NCBI RefSeq assembly: GCF_001513745.1
Contig: NZ_CP013380.1
Location: forward strand, 2,046,001 to 2,110,000
DNA: 64,000 nucleotides
Direction of reading: 5' to 3'
DNA from: Burkholderia humptydooensis
GTDB lineage: Bacteria > Pseudomonadota > Gammaproteobacteria > Burkholderiales > Burkholderiaceae
A program made the translations under genes and the position numbers. Of this stretch, positions 1 to 7,778 are shown in pieces (position 1 is the stretch's first letter; each line of letters opens with the position of its first letter). Under the pieces are notes generated by a model that saw only the letters and a program-made list of their open reading frames with translations, was not told the origin of the DNA and ran no database searches.

Positions 1-681
1 CCGCTCGATCTCGACGTGCGGCCGGGCGAGATCCTCGGCCTCGCCGGGCTGCTCGGCTCGGGCCGCACCGAAACCGCGCGCCTCGCGTTCGCCGCGGAAC
101 GCACGGACACCGGCGCGATCGAGATCGACGGCGCGCGCGCGCGGCTCGCGTCGCCGCGCGATGCGGTGCGGCGCGGGATCGCGTACTGCCCGGAAGACCG
201 CAAGAAGGAGGGGATCGTCGCCGCGCTGTCGATCCGCGAGAACATCGTGCTCGCGCTGCAGGCGCGGCGCGGCTGGTGGCGGCTGATCGGCCGCGCGCGC
301 CAGCGCGAGATCGCCGATACCTACATCGCGCGGCTCGGCATCAAGGCGCGCGACGCGGAGCAGCCGATCGGCCTGCTGTCGGGCGGCAACCAGCAGAAGG
401 TGCTGCTCGCGCGCTGGCTCGCGACGGAGCCGAAGCTGCTGATTCTCGACGAGCCGACGCGCGGCATCGACGTCGCCGCGAAGTTCGACATCATGGAGCG
501 CGTGCTCGCGCTCTGCGCGAAAGGGCTCGCGATCCTGTTCATCTCGTCGGAGATCGGCGAGGTGGTGCGCGTGAGCCACCGGATCGCGGTGCTGCGCGAC
601 CGGCGCATGATCGCCGAGCTGGCCGGCGGCGACGCGTCCGAGGAGCGGATCTACCGGCTGATCGCGGGAGGCCAGTCATGA
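1..681 (+). CDS. Sugar ABC transporter ATP-binding protein (C-terminal part)
   Basis: This is the 3' part of a sugar-import ATPase gene; the start lies before the window and 226 residues are visible. Visible motifs are those of the second nucleotide-binding domain of RbsA/YtfR-type double ATPases: an ABC signature (LSGGNQQK, about residues 127-134 of the visible part) and a Walker B motif (LLILDEPTRGID). The degenerate first half of the family would lie upstream. The protein energises uptake through the two permeases encoded next. Its stop overlaps the next start (ATGA), so the genes are translationally coupled. The family is certain. The substrate (ribose, galactofuranose or another sugar) is inferred only from the two-permease layout, which resembles ytfR-ytfT-yjfF. 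Confidence 0.9.
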   Translation, partial: PLDLDVRPGEILGLAGLLGSGRTETARLAFAAERTDTGAIEIDGARARLASPRDAVRRGIAYCPEDRKKEGIVAALSIRENIVLALQARRGWWRLIGRARQREIADTYIARLGIKARDAEQPIGLLSGGNQQKVLLARWLATEPKLLILDEPTRGIDVAAKFDIMERVLALCAKGLAILFISSEIGEVVRVSHRIAVLRDRRMIAELAGGDASEERIYRLIAGGQS

Positions 682-1718
682 CGCGGCTCAGGATGCTGCT
701 TCGCCATCCGCTCGTGTGGCCGGCGCTGACGCTCGCGCTGCTGTTCGCGCTCGACGTCGCGCATCGACCGGGCTTCCTGTCGATCGCGCTGCTCGACGGT
801 CATCTGTTCGGCGCGCCGGTCGATATCCTGAACCGCGCGGCGCCGCTCGTCATCGTGTCGCTCGGGATGACGCTCGTGATCGCGACGCGCGGGATCGACA
901 TCTCGGTCGGCGCGATCGTCGCGATCGCCGGCGCGGCCGCGGCGATCGTGCTCGACGCGGACCCGTCGCGCGTCGGCGCGGCGCTTGCCGCCGCGCTCGG
1001 CGTCGGCGTGCTCGCGGGCGCGTGGAACGGCGCGCTCGTCGCATTCGTCGGGATGCAGCCGATCATCGCGACGCTGATCCTGATGGTCGCGGGCCGCGGC
1101 GTCGCGCAACTGCTGACGGGCGGCCAGATCGTTCCGATCGGCGCGCCCGGCTACCTCGCGCTCGGCGGCGGCTATCTCGCGACGGCGCCGTGCTCGGTGT
1201 GGATCGCGATCGCGGCGATCGCCGCGACGGCGCTGCTCGTGAATCGCACCGCGCTCGGCCTGTTCATTCGTGCGATCGGCGTGAACCCGGTCGCAACAAG
1301 GCTCGTCGGGCTGCGATCCGGCGCGGTGGTGTTCGGCGTCTATCTGTTTTCCGGCGTGATGGCCGCTATCGCCGGAATCCTCGCGAGCTCGAACGTGCGC
1401 AGCGCCGACGGCAACAATGCGGGCCTGCTGCTCGAGCTCGACGCGATCCTCGCGGTGACGCTCGGCGGCACGTCGCTGCTCGGCGGCCGCTTCAGCCTCG
1501 CCGGCACCGTGCTCGGCGCGCTGATCATCCAGACGCTCACCTATACGACGTATTCGATCGGCGTGCCGCCGGAAGCGACGCTCGTCGTCAAGGCGATCGT
1601 CGTGATCGTGGTGACGCTGATCCAGTCGGACGCGGCGCGCGCGACGGCCGTCCGGCACGCGTCGCGGCTGCTGTCGTTCGCGCGCTCGCGCGCCGCCGCC
1701 GGAGCGACGCCGCGATGA
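678..1718 (+). CDS. Sugar ABC transporter permease 1 (RbsC/YtfT family)
   Basis: Inner-membrane permease of 346 residues made largely of hydrophobic segments, with the conserved family stretch MTLVIATRGIDISVGAI near residues 64-80. BPD_transp_2 permeases such as RbsC, YtfT and YjfF share this stretch. It forms the translocation channel together with the second permease and the ATPase encoded upstream. The start at 678 was chosen because ATG overlaps the stop of the ATPase gene (ATGA). The gene ends in the same ATGA arrangement with the next one, so the three belong to one operon. Having two different permeases in one operon is typical of the galactofuranose importer YtfQ-YtfR-YtfT-YjfF. The substrate remains an inference. 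Confidence 0.9.
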   Translation: MTRLRMLLRHPLVWPALTLALLFALDVAHRPGFLSIALLDGHLFGAPVDILNRAAPLVIVSLGMTLVIATRGIDISVGAIVAIAGAAAAIVLDADPSRVGAALAAALGVGVLAGAWNGALVAFVGMQPIIATLILMVAGRGVAQLLTGGQIVPIGAPGYLALGGGYLATAPCSVWIAIAAIAATALLVNRTALGLFIRAIGVNPVATRLVGLRSGAVVFGVYLFSGVMAAIAGILASSNVRSADGNNAGLLLELDAILAVTLGGTSLLGGRFSLAGTVLGALIIQTLTYTTYSIGVPPEATLVVKAIVVIVVTLIQSDAARATAVRHASRLLSFARSRAAAGATPR

Positions 1719-2803
1719 ACCGATTCCTTGCCAGGCTCGCCGACCCGCGCACGCTGCCGATCGTCGTGACGGTCGGGCTGTTCGCCGCGCTGCTCGGGTT
1801 CGGGGCCGTGATGTACACGGGTTTCTTCTCAATGCAGGTGCTCACGGGACTCTTCGTCGACAATGCGTTCCTGCTGATCGTCGCGATCGGGATGACGTTC
1901 GTGATCGTGTCGGGCGGCATCGACCTGTCGGTCGGCTCTGTCGTCGCGCTGACGACGATCTTCTGCGCGGTGGGCGCCGAGCGGCTGCACTGGCCGGTGT
2001 GGGCGATCGCGCCGCTCGTGCTCGCGTTCGGCGCGCTGTACGGCGCGGCGATGGGCGCGCTGATCCATTGCTTCCGGCTGCAGCCGTTCATCGTCACGCT
2101 CGCCGGAATGTTTCTCGCGCGCGGCGCGTGCTTTCTCATCACGACGCAGTCGATCACGATCAACGAGCCGACGTTTCACGCGATCGCGGGCATCGGTGTG
2201 CCGATCGGCGGCGGCAGGCTGAGCGCGGGCGCGCTGATCGCGCTCGCCACGCTGGCCGCCGCGGTCTACGTCGCGCATTTCACGCGCTTTGGCCGCAACG
2301 TCTACGCGATCGGCGGCAACGAGCGCTCGGCGCTGCTGATGGGGCTGCCGGTCGCGCGCACGAAGATCGGCGTCTATGCGCTGAGCGGGCTGTGCTCAGC
2401 GCTTGGCGGCATCGTGTTCACGCTGTACGTGCTGTCGGGCTACGGGTTGCAGGGGCAGGGCATGGAGCTCGACGCGATCGCGGCGACCGTGATCGGCGGC
2501 ACGCTGCTCACGGGCGGCGTCGGGTACGTGATCGGCTCGGTGTTCGGCGTCGGCATACTCGGCACGATCCAGACGCTGATCACGTTCGACGGCACGTTGA
2601 GCTCGTGGTGGACGCGGATCGTGATCGGCGCGCTGCTGTGCGTGTTCTGCCTGTTGCAGCGGGTCATCGAGCGGCACGCGACGCGACGGCGCACGGGCGG
2701 CACCGGGCTCGACGCGCAGCGCCGGCCGCCGGAAACCGGGCCCTCGCGGCCGGACGCGCACGCAGAGGGCGCGGCTCTGGTGTCGACGATGCGGCGGCTG
2801 TAG
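1715..2803 (+). CDS. Sugar ABC transporter permease 2 (YjfF-like)
   Basis: Second BPD_transp_2 permease of 362 residues. It carries the family stretch GMTFVIVSGGIDLSVGS near residues 60-76 and multiple membrane segments. It probably pairs with the preceding permease as a heterodimeric channel, as YtfT and YjfF do. The last 50 or so residues after LLQRVIERH are hydrophilic, Arg- and Pro-rich, and longer than expected for the family, so the C-terminal end may have been altered. The DNA of this 3' end and of the sequence just downstream recurs in shortened form at 34283-34380, bracketing the EPS locus. Start 1715 overlaps the previous stop (ATGA). Confidence 0.87.
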   Translation: MNRFLARLADPRTLPIVVTVGLFAALLGFGAVMYTGFFSMQVLTGLFVDNAFLLIVAIGMTFVIVSGGIDLSVGSVVALTTIFCAVGAERLHWPVWAIAPLVLAFGALYGAAMGALIHCFRLQPFIVTLAGMFLARGACFLITTQSITINEPTFHAIAGIGVPIGGGRLSAGALIALATLAAAVYVAHFTRFGRNVYAIGGNERSALLMGLPVARTKIGVYALSGLCSALGGIVFTLYVLSGYGLQGQGMELDAIAATVIGGTLLTGGVGYVIGSVFGVGILGTIQTLITFDGTLSSWWTRIVIGALLCVFCLLQRVIERHATRRRTGGTGLDAQRRPPETGPSRPDAHAEGAALVSTMRRL

Positions 2804-2841
2804 GGCGCCCGTGGCGAGCGGCGCAGGCCGCCCGAACCGCC
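2641..2841 (+). repeat. Direct repeat copy A: 3' end of the yjfF-like gene plus downstream DNA
   Basis: Two blocks here recur in the same order and orientation at 34283-34380. Block one is 2645-2669 (25 bases, identical to 34287-34311, with further near-identity on both sides). Block two is 2819-2841 (23 bases, identical to 34358-34380). The distance between the blocks is about 149 bases here but only 46 bases in the other copy, so copy B carries an internal deletion. The pair brackets about 31.5 kb containing the EPS locus. Confidence 0.8.
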
Positions 2842-2990
2842 TACGCCCGCGCGAGCAGCGTCTCGACGACGCCGTATCCGATCGTCGGCGGGATCGAGCG
2901 TGCGCAAGGTGTCGAGTCGCGCGCGGGCCAGCTCCTGCTCGCCGAGCCTCACGCTGATGAACGCGAGCGCCTTGAGCGTGAACAATTTCG
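2841..2990 (-). pseudogene. Possible remnant of a small TPR-like protein gene (3' end)
   Basis: On the minus strand, codons read towards an Ala/Leu/Arg-rich helical segment (roughly ISVRLGEQELARARLDTL, then LDPAD). About two bases appear to be missing, after which another frame continues as TIGYGVVETLLARA and stops at 2841-2843. This looks like the C-terminal end of a helical-repeat protein broken by a frameshift. No start and no full domain is visible, and the family is not identified. The assignment rests on my reading of the frames only. Confidence 0.3.
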
Positions 2991-3100
2991 CCGCGCTCGT
3001 CAAACGGGTCGGCGCGGCTGTCGTCAACATCAGCGTCATGCGCGAGGTGATGCTGATCGGCATTCGGCTTTCGCCCGGCATCCCGCCCGATCATCCGCTC
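2960..3100 (+). pseudogene. Possible fragment of a DegP/HtrA-type serine protease gene
   Basis: A short plus-strand stretch reads NFAALVKRVGAAVVNISVM, which resembles the conserved N-terminal segment of mature DegP/DegQ proteases (LVxxVGPAVVNIS). No protease domain, catalytic triad or PDZ domain follows, and the reading frame ends in low-complexity sequence before the terminator at 3133. It is most simply a residual fragment left by rearrangement next to the EPS locus. Confidence is low because the match is under 25 residues. Confidence 0.3.
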
Positions 3101-3132
3101 CGCGCTGGCGGAGCCGCCGCCGAACATGCCGC

Positions 3133-3155
3133 AGCCGCTGTGTAAGCGGCTTTTT
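3133..3155 (+). terminator. Rho-independent terminator
   Basis: A perfect 7-bp stem (AGCCGCT at 3133-3139, AGCGGCT at 3145-3151) with a 5-base loop is followed by a run of T (TTTTTAT). It would end transcription coming from the ABC transporter operon and the remnants behind it. It marks the boundary to the AT-rich region that starts the EPS locus. Confidence 0.75.
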
Positions 3156-3157
3156 AT

Positions 3158-3741
3158 TTCATAATGTGACGCCAGAGTCATCCGGATGTCATCAATTGGT
3201 GAGCCAGGATCTCCGGTGAATAAAAAATAAATTGCCGATGCGCGCATCTCGGATCGCAATTATTCAAAAAAGTGAGGCGCGGCAGGAGGCGGTGCATGGA
3301 TATTTTGAAATAATCCAAGCCATATATTTGAGTATTTGAAAATGAATAAATATCCACTCATGACAATTTCAACTTTCATCAAATTCTTTCTTTTTTATTG
3401 CGATAAATTTAATTTTCAATATTGCTTTTGAATTCGAGGCGATGGTGAGAGTGTGAACAGAACCAAACCACTGGACATGCGGCGCTGCAAATTCCTCAAT
3501 AATAATGCGATAGCCAACTGTTCCGGTCGGCGAGCTGGAATGCATGGATTCAGGCGTCGGCACATGCTTGCTAGAGGGTCGTAATCGCATAATGTTGATC
3601 GGCAATCCTTCCGCCAAATTTCCATATGAATCGGACATCCCATATGGCGTGAGAATTCCATGCGTATGATACCCAGCAGACAAGCAGAGTATTCTTTAAG
3701 TGTGAATTAAAAAATCGAGTTCGCAGATTCCGGAGAACAAA
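3158..3741. other. AT-rich intergenic region without a convincing gene
   Basis: Composition changes sharply here to AT-rich, unlike the GC-rich operon before it. A 104-codon minus-strand frame (3369-3683) is open, but it has no recognisable domain and no good ribosome binding site, and it ends in a Lys/Ile-rich tail that simply reflects the AT-rich DNA. I could not support it as a gene. The region probably contains the promoter of the AraC-type regulator and may mark the edge of transferred DNA. Confidence 0.4.
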
Positions 3742-4932
3742 ATGGAATGGAGAGGCGCGGACGATGAAAGCGGGGAGCGATCCCGGAGATTTTCAGAAAG
3801 CGGAATGCCGGAGGGGGTGCGGAAGGTCGCGATCGTCGTTTTCGAGAACTTTTCGCTGACAGAGGTTTGCTTGATCGTCGAGATGCTCCGGATCGGGAAT
3901 GAACTGGCTCTTGGCGATCCGAAAAAGCCTGCATTCAGCGTGGCGGTGCTATCGAGCCGGCAGGCCCTCGTTCCGAGCGGATCATTCGTGCAATTGTTTG
4001 CAAGAGCAACCGCTGCTCACGACGCGCGGCTATTTGAAACGGTATTTGTTGCCGGAGGAGCGGGCGCGCGTGCCGCCTCGCATGATGCGGACCTGCTGTC
4101 GTGGCTGCGCGAATTGCCAGGGCATGCTCTCGTGATGGGCCTTGCACCGGGTGCCGAGGCAATTCTGTCAATGAGTGGGCGCACCGGCAATCCGGTCGCC
4201 GGGTACAAAGTCCTTGCGGACGATAGTGCCGTGTGGCGCGCGGTAACCTGTACGCGTACGACGGGCGAGGGGCGGGGCACCGTCCAGTACGAACTGGCCG
4301 TTGACGCGGTGCTGTCGATGGTGCGCAGCGACTTTGGCCCACGGGTGGCGTTGGAACTGGAGAGACGGGTCAACTCGCATCTGCGGATGAACTTCGTCGA
4401 TACGGCCGGGCCAGGCAGCAACGACAAGCGCATATTGAGCGATCGCATTGCGTGGTCGGTACGGTGGATTCACGAAAACAGCGAGCACCCGGTTTCCGTT
4501 GCCGATCTGGCCCGGCATGTATCGATGAGCGAGCGCAACTTTCTGCGCCGATTCAAGCGCGAGATCGGCCAGACGCCGAGCGAGTATCTGACGCGCGTTC
4601 GCATCTATCTTGCGCGGCGTCTGCTCGTCGATTCCGATCTGCCACTCGACAAGATTGCGCGGCGCTGCGGCCTGTTCAACGGCGATCATCTGCGCAAGCT
4701 CTTTCAGAAGCATTTCCTGATGTCGCCAGCGGACTATCGAAGGACTGCCCGCAACGTACTGGAGGGGATGCACGGGAACATAGGCGCTTCCCCTTTTTGC
4801 CAGCGGACTGAGTGCGGCCACGGCTTGGATGGCTGCTCCGCGGGAGCCTTGCAGGTTGAACGGTCTGGACGGGAAGTCGGGCACGGCACGACGTCGAAAA
4901 AAACCGTCGGCGTGGCGCAACGAATGACATAA
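3742..4932 (+). CDS. AraC-family regulator, GlxA type (DJ-1/PfpI plus AraC HTH)
   Basis: Transcription factor of up to 396 residues. Residues about 27-190 form a DJ-1/PfpI-like domain (starting KVAIVVFENFSLTEV), as in GlxA-type regulators. Residues about 230-335 form the double helix-turn-helix AraC domain (SVADLARHVSMSERNFLRRFKRE, then DKIARRCGLFNGDHLRKLF and SPADYRR). The chosen ATG has GGAG six bases upstream; an internal ATG at 3805 is also possible. The last 60 residues after SPADYRR are not family-like and run up to an IS3 remnant, so the C-terminus may be extended by rearranged DNA. Its position before the EPS genes suggests, but does not prove, a role in their control. Confidence 0.85.
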   Translation: MEWRGADDESGERSRRFSESGMPEGVRKVAIVVFENFSLTEVCLIVEMLRIGNELALGDPKKPAFSVAVLSSRQALVPSGSFVQLFARATAAHDARLFETVFVAGGAGARAASHDADLLSWLRELPGHALVMGLAPGAEAILSMSGRTGNPVAGYKVLADDSAVWRAVTCTRTTGEGRGTVQYELAVDAVLSMVRSDFGPRVALELERRVNSHLRMNFVDTAGPGSNDKRILSDRIAWSVRWIHENSEHPVSVADLARHVSMSERNFLRRFKREIGQTPSEYLTRVRIYLARRLLVDSDLPLDKIARRCGLFNGDHLRKLFQKHFLMSPADYRRTARNVLEGMHGNIGASPFCQRTECGHGLDGCSAGALQVERSGREVGHGTTSKKTVGVAQRMT

Positions 4933-4955
4933 ACAGACATCTTCATCCGGGGAAG

Positions 4956-5075
4956 CACATCGTCGACTGGCTTGGCTTCTGCAATGCCTGCCGACCGCAT
5001 TCGACATTGAACTACGTCAGCCCCATGACGTTCGAGAAGAATTGGGCCGCCGCTCAGCAAGGGCAAGCGGTCTGA
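4956..5075 (+). mobile_element. IS3-family transposase remnant (OrfB C-terminal end)
   Basis: The plus strand reads VDWLGFCNACRPHSTLNYVSPMTFEKNW and ends AAAQQGQAV followed by TGA at 5073-5075 (given here in two pieces of one continuous frame from 4962). The HSTL and YVSPMxFE patterns are hallmarks of the C-terminus of IS3-family OrfB transposases. Only about 40 codons remain, without the DDE core and without visible terminal repeats. It is a dead scar between the AraC-type and LuxR-type regulator genes. Confidence 0.75.
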
Positions 5076-5460
5076 TGGCCTCGGTTACGGGATTCGTGAA
5101 ACAGGAGCAAGGTCAATTCGTTGTCGTGTACGAAAAATTGATTAAGACGGCGTATTTTTTTAGATTGCGGTGCAACCTGTTGAAATAATCATGTGGCGTA
5201 ATCTCGCATTAATGGAGAGGCTATCTTCCAGGCAAGCCAGTTAAGGCATTCTGTACTGCAAGAGTCACATGGGAAATTGTCAATGTGGCGCCAGATGAAA
5301 GCGGTCGATTGCGGATACTATTGCTGCTGCAATTTCATATGCAGAGGATGCGGCTCATTTTCGGTGATTGACGCAACCAATGCCGTGCTGTTGGGGAACG
5401 GATAGCCATTTTCCGACTGCCAGCACCTGTTGGGTTGCACTCGAGCGGAGAAATCAGTCG
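5076..5460. other. Intergenic region upstream of the LuxR-type regulator
   Basis: About 385 bases with locally AT-rich DNA (for example 5130-5210) and no convincing reading frame. It most likely carries the promoter of the LuxR-type gene. I could not pick out a reliable sigma-70 or sigma-54 promoter. An upstream in-frame start at 5368 exists, but the intervening residues are Cys/Trp/Thr-rich and not protein-like. Confidence 0.35.
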
Positions 5461-6030
5461 ATGGCAAGCAATCTCCAACTGGTGGAAGACACTTTCTCCG
5501 CAATGGGCGAGGCGACGATTCTCCTGTCGACCTCTTGTATGGTCGTGCATGCTTCTGACCTCGCCAAATCGCTGCTGGGCAACCTGCACGGCCTGAGCGT
5601 CAAGCAGGGAAAGCTATGGCACCCCAGCGCTGCCGTCCTGGACAATTTATCCAAGGCCGTGGTGACGACGCTCGAGACCGGGCAACGCTCGAGGACGACG
5701 GTCCCGCTTGAATGGGGAGAGACCTTGACCCTGGATATGACGGTGGCGCACCCGCGCATCCATCTTTCCGAAGCGCCTCTTGTCTTTGTCCGGATCCGCC
5801 GGAACAGCGCGCTGAATGGGGCGGACGTCGGCAACTTGATCACCGCGTTCAGCATCTCCAGGGCGGAAGCCAAAGTGCTGGCCGGACTCGTGGCGGGCCT
5901 GATGCCATCGGAGTGCGCTATCCAGAATGGCGTCCGCGAGAGCACGGTGCGCACACAGATTGCAAATCTGAAAAGAAAGATGCAGTGCAGTCGGATCGTA
6001 GATCTAGTGAAGCTTGCGCTGCTGGCGTAA
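5461..6030 (+). CDS. LuxR-type HTH transcriptional regulator
   Basis: Regulator of 189 residues. The C-terminal 60 residues form a LuxR/GerE helix-turn-helix (SRAEAKVLAGLVAGL, then VRESTVRTQIANLKRKM). The N-terminal 120 residues look like a PAS-type sensory fold (AMGEATILLSTSCMVVHAS) without a recognisable receiver or autoinducer domain, so it is a stand-alone regulator. The start at 5461 is preferred over 5368 because GGAG lies nine bases upstream and the protein-like sequence begins there. It sits about 100 bases before wza in the same direction, so a role in EPS expression is a reasonable inference. Confidence 0.85.
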   Translation: MASNLQLVEDTFSAMGEATILLSTSCMVVHASDLAKSLLGNLHGLSVKQGKLWHPSAAVLDNLSKAVVTTLETGQRSRTTVPLEWGETLTLDMTVAHPRIHLSEAPLVFVRIRRNSALNGADVGNLITAFSISRAEAKVLAGLVAGLMPSECAIQNGVRESTVRTQIANLKRKMQCSRIVDLVKLALLA

Positions 6031-6046
6031 AGCTGGAGTCGTGACG

Positions 6047-6067
6047 CCTGACTAGTGGGGTGTCAGG
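6047..6067 (+). promoter_or_regulatory. Inverted repeat between the LuxR-type gene and wza
   Basis: CCTGAC (6047-6052) and GTCAGG (6062-6067) form a 6-bp inverted repeat with a 9-base loop, followed by TTT. It may be a weak terminator of the regulator gene or an operator before the EPS operon. The sequence alone does not decide between these. Confidence 0.3.
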
Positions 6068-6133
6068 TTTCGCAAGCAGTGGTGTTTTCTATCCAAAGAG
6101 CACGCTCAACAACCTATTGATCACACCGACAGA

Positions 6134-7318
6134 ATGCAGCTCCCTCAAGATACGCTTTGCGCAACGTTCGTTTTTTTTAAACAAGCGTTGTCAAGACTTT
6201 TCGCTGACAGCAACGGGCTTGCCATCTTGATCATGGCGCCATTGCTGGCATCTTGCGCCTTTGCTCCCGGTATGCGGTTCGATCCTCAGCGGCCTTTGAA
6301 TCCCGAGGATCCGAGTTCGGTGCCCAAGGTGATGCAGATCACGCCGGATCTTGTTCGTGAGCAGCAGGCGGCGATCAACTCGATCAATGCGGGGGTGAGC
6401 GCACTGTACGACAAGCCAGCGCCCTACAACGTCGGGCCTGGCGACATCCTTTCCATCGTTGTATGGGATCACCCGGAGCTGGTCTTTCCCACGCAGACAT
6501 ACACCATCGGCACGGCGTATGAGATTCCCAGCTTCAGTGGCGCTGCCAACGTGCCCGGCTACGTGGTCAGCGCGGCAGGGGATATCCAGTTTCCCTATGT
6601 CGGCGTGCTCAAGGTTGTGGGTAAGAATCAGGATCAGATTCGTGAGGACATCGGTAGACACCTGAAATCCGTCATCGCCAATCCACAGATCACGGTGCGC
6701 GTGCTCGCGTTCCGCAGCCAACGCGTCTACCTTGACGGAGAAGTCAAGACGCCTGGTCCGCAGAACATCGACGATGTGCCCATGACCTTGGTGGAGGCGC
6801 TCAATCGTGCCGGCGGCATCAACGTGCTCACCGGCGACAGCAGTCGCATCCGTGTTTCGCGCCAAGGTAAGAACTATGACGTCAACGTGCCTGCGCTGTT
6901 GCGGCAAGGGATCGATCCCGCGCGCATTCTGCTGCGCAATGGCGATATCGTGCGCGTGGAGCAACGCGAAGACAGCAAAGTCTTCGTGAGCGGCGAGGTC
7001 GTGAAACCTTCCACCGTCCTGCTTCGCAACGGACGCCTCACGCTGAACGAGGCGCTTGGCGATGCCGGCGGCGTGAATCCTGCGACGGCTAACGCGAAGG
7101 AAGTGTATGTGATTCGCAAGAGCCCCGAGGGTGGCGCTCAGGTCTTCCACCTCGACGGCAAATCTCCGGTTGCGATGGCGTTGGCGGAAGGCTTCGAGCT
7201 CAAGCCGAAGGATGTCGTCTATGTGGATGCCGGCGGATTGGTGCGCTGGAGCCGTGTAATCAATTTGTTGATCCCTAGTTCGCAGCAGGTGATCGGTTCT
7301 GCGTCTTTGGCGAAATGA
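6134..7318 (+). CDS. wza: Polysaccharide export lipoprotein Wza
   Basis: Outer-membrane export lipoprotein of 394 residues. A lipobox (LLASC, Cys41) closes an unusually long N-terminal region whose hydrophobic core begins near residue 28. The Poly_export domain starts around YNVGPGDILSIVVWDHPEL (about residue 97) and is followed by SLBB-type repeats (QRVYLDGEVKTPGPQ, then KVFVSGEVVKPSTVLL). Wza octamers form the channel through which polymer leaves the cell. The gene opens the EPS operon and its stop overlaps the wzb start (ATGA). The order wza-wzb-wzc differs from the bceD-bceE-bceF order I recall for cepacian. Confidence 0.95.
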   Translation: MQLPQDTLCATFVFFKQALSRLFADSNGLAILIMAPLLASCAFAPGMRFDPQRPLNPEDPSSVPKVMQITPDLVREQQAAINSINAGVSALYDKPAPYNVGPGDILSIVVWDHPELVFPTQTYTIGTAYEIPSFSGAANVPGYVVSAAGDIQFPYVGVLKVVGKNQDQIREDIGRHLKSVIANPQITVRVLAFRSQRVYLDGEVKTPGPQNIDDVPMTLVEALNRAGGINVLTGDSSRIRVSRQGKNYDVNVPALLRQGIDPARILLRNGDIVRVEQREDSKVFVSGEVVKPSTVLLRNGRLTLNEALGDAGGVNPATANAKEVYVIRKSPEGGAQVFHLDGKSPVAMALAEGFELKPKDVVYVDAGGLVRWSRVINLLIPSSQQVIGSASLAK

Positions 7319-7752
7319 TCAAGTCGATTCTGGTTGTGTGCGTTGGCAACATCTGCCGCAGCCCCATGACGGTGGGGCTGTTGCAGCAGGCTATGCCTGA
7401 ACTGACCATGTTCTCCGCGGGGCTGGGCGCTCTGGTGGGAAATCCGGCGGACTCCATGGCTGTGCAGCTTCTGTCGGAACTGGGCGCCGATATTTCGGGC
7501 CATCGCGCACAGCAAATGAATAGTGAGCTTGCCGGCCGTGCTGACCTGATCCTGGTGATGGATAACGACCAGAGGGGCGAAGTCCAGCTTTTGTATCCCC
7601 AGGCATCCGGCAAGGTGTTCCGGCTGGGTGAGTTGGTCAAGATGGATATTCCCGACCCTTACGGCGAGCCGCGCCGTGCGTTCGAGCACGCGCTGCACTT
7701 GATTCGAGAAGGCATCGACACGTGGGTGCCCCGTATTCGTGGGCTTCGCTAA
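7315..7752 (+). CDS. wzb: Low-molecular-weight protein tyrosine phosphatase Wzb
   Basis: Cytoplasmic phosphatase of 145 residues. The P-loop CVGNICRS (C(X)5R, nucleophile Cys9 and Arg15) and the acid-loop motif DPYG near residue 115 are intact. It removes phosphate from the tyrosine-rich tail of the Wzc kinase and so resets polymer assembly. ATG at 7315 overlaps the wza stop. The gene is followed after 26 bases by wzc, as expected for this functional trio. Confidence 0.96.
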   Translation: MIKSILVVCVGNICRSPMTVGLLQQAMPELTMFSAGLGALVGNPADSMAVQLLSELGADISGHRAQQMNSELAGRADLILVMDNDQRGEVQLLYPQASGKVFRLGELVKMDIPDPYGEPRRAFEHALHLIREGIDTWVPRIRGLR

Positions 7753-7778
7753 CCGTACAGATAGTCTCCGGTATTTCG

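Noticed and set aside
651..1832. Long minus-strand frame of 393 codons opposite the permease genes
   Set aside because: Extremely Arg/Asp/His-rich shadow of GC-rich permease codons; no domain, and the plus strand has clear transporter motifs.
3369..3683. 104-codon minus-strand frame in the AT-rich region
   Set aside because: No recognisable domain, no ribosome binding site, and a Lys/Ile tail that mirrors the AT-rich DNA; kept only as a region note.
5180..5310. Possible sigma-54 promoter around TGGCGTAATCTCGCA
   Set aside because: The distance between GG and GC is nine rather than ten bases, so it does not meet the sigma-54 rule.
6191..7150. 319-codon minus-strand frame opposite wza
   Set aside because: His/Arg-rich antisense shadow; wza is certain on the other strand.
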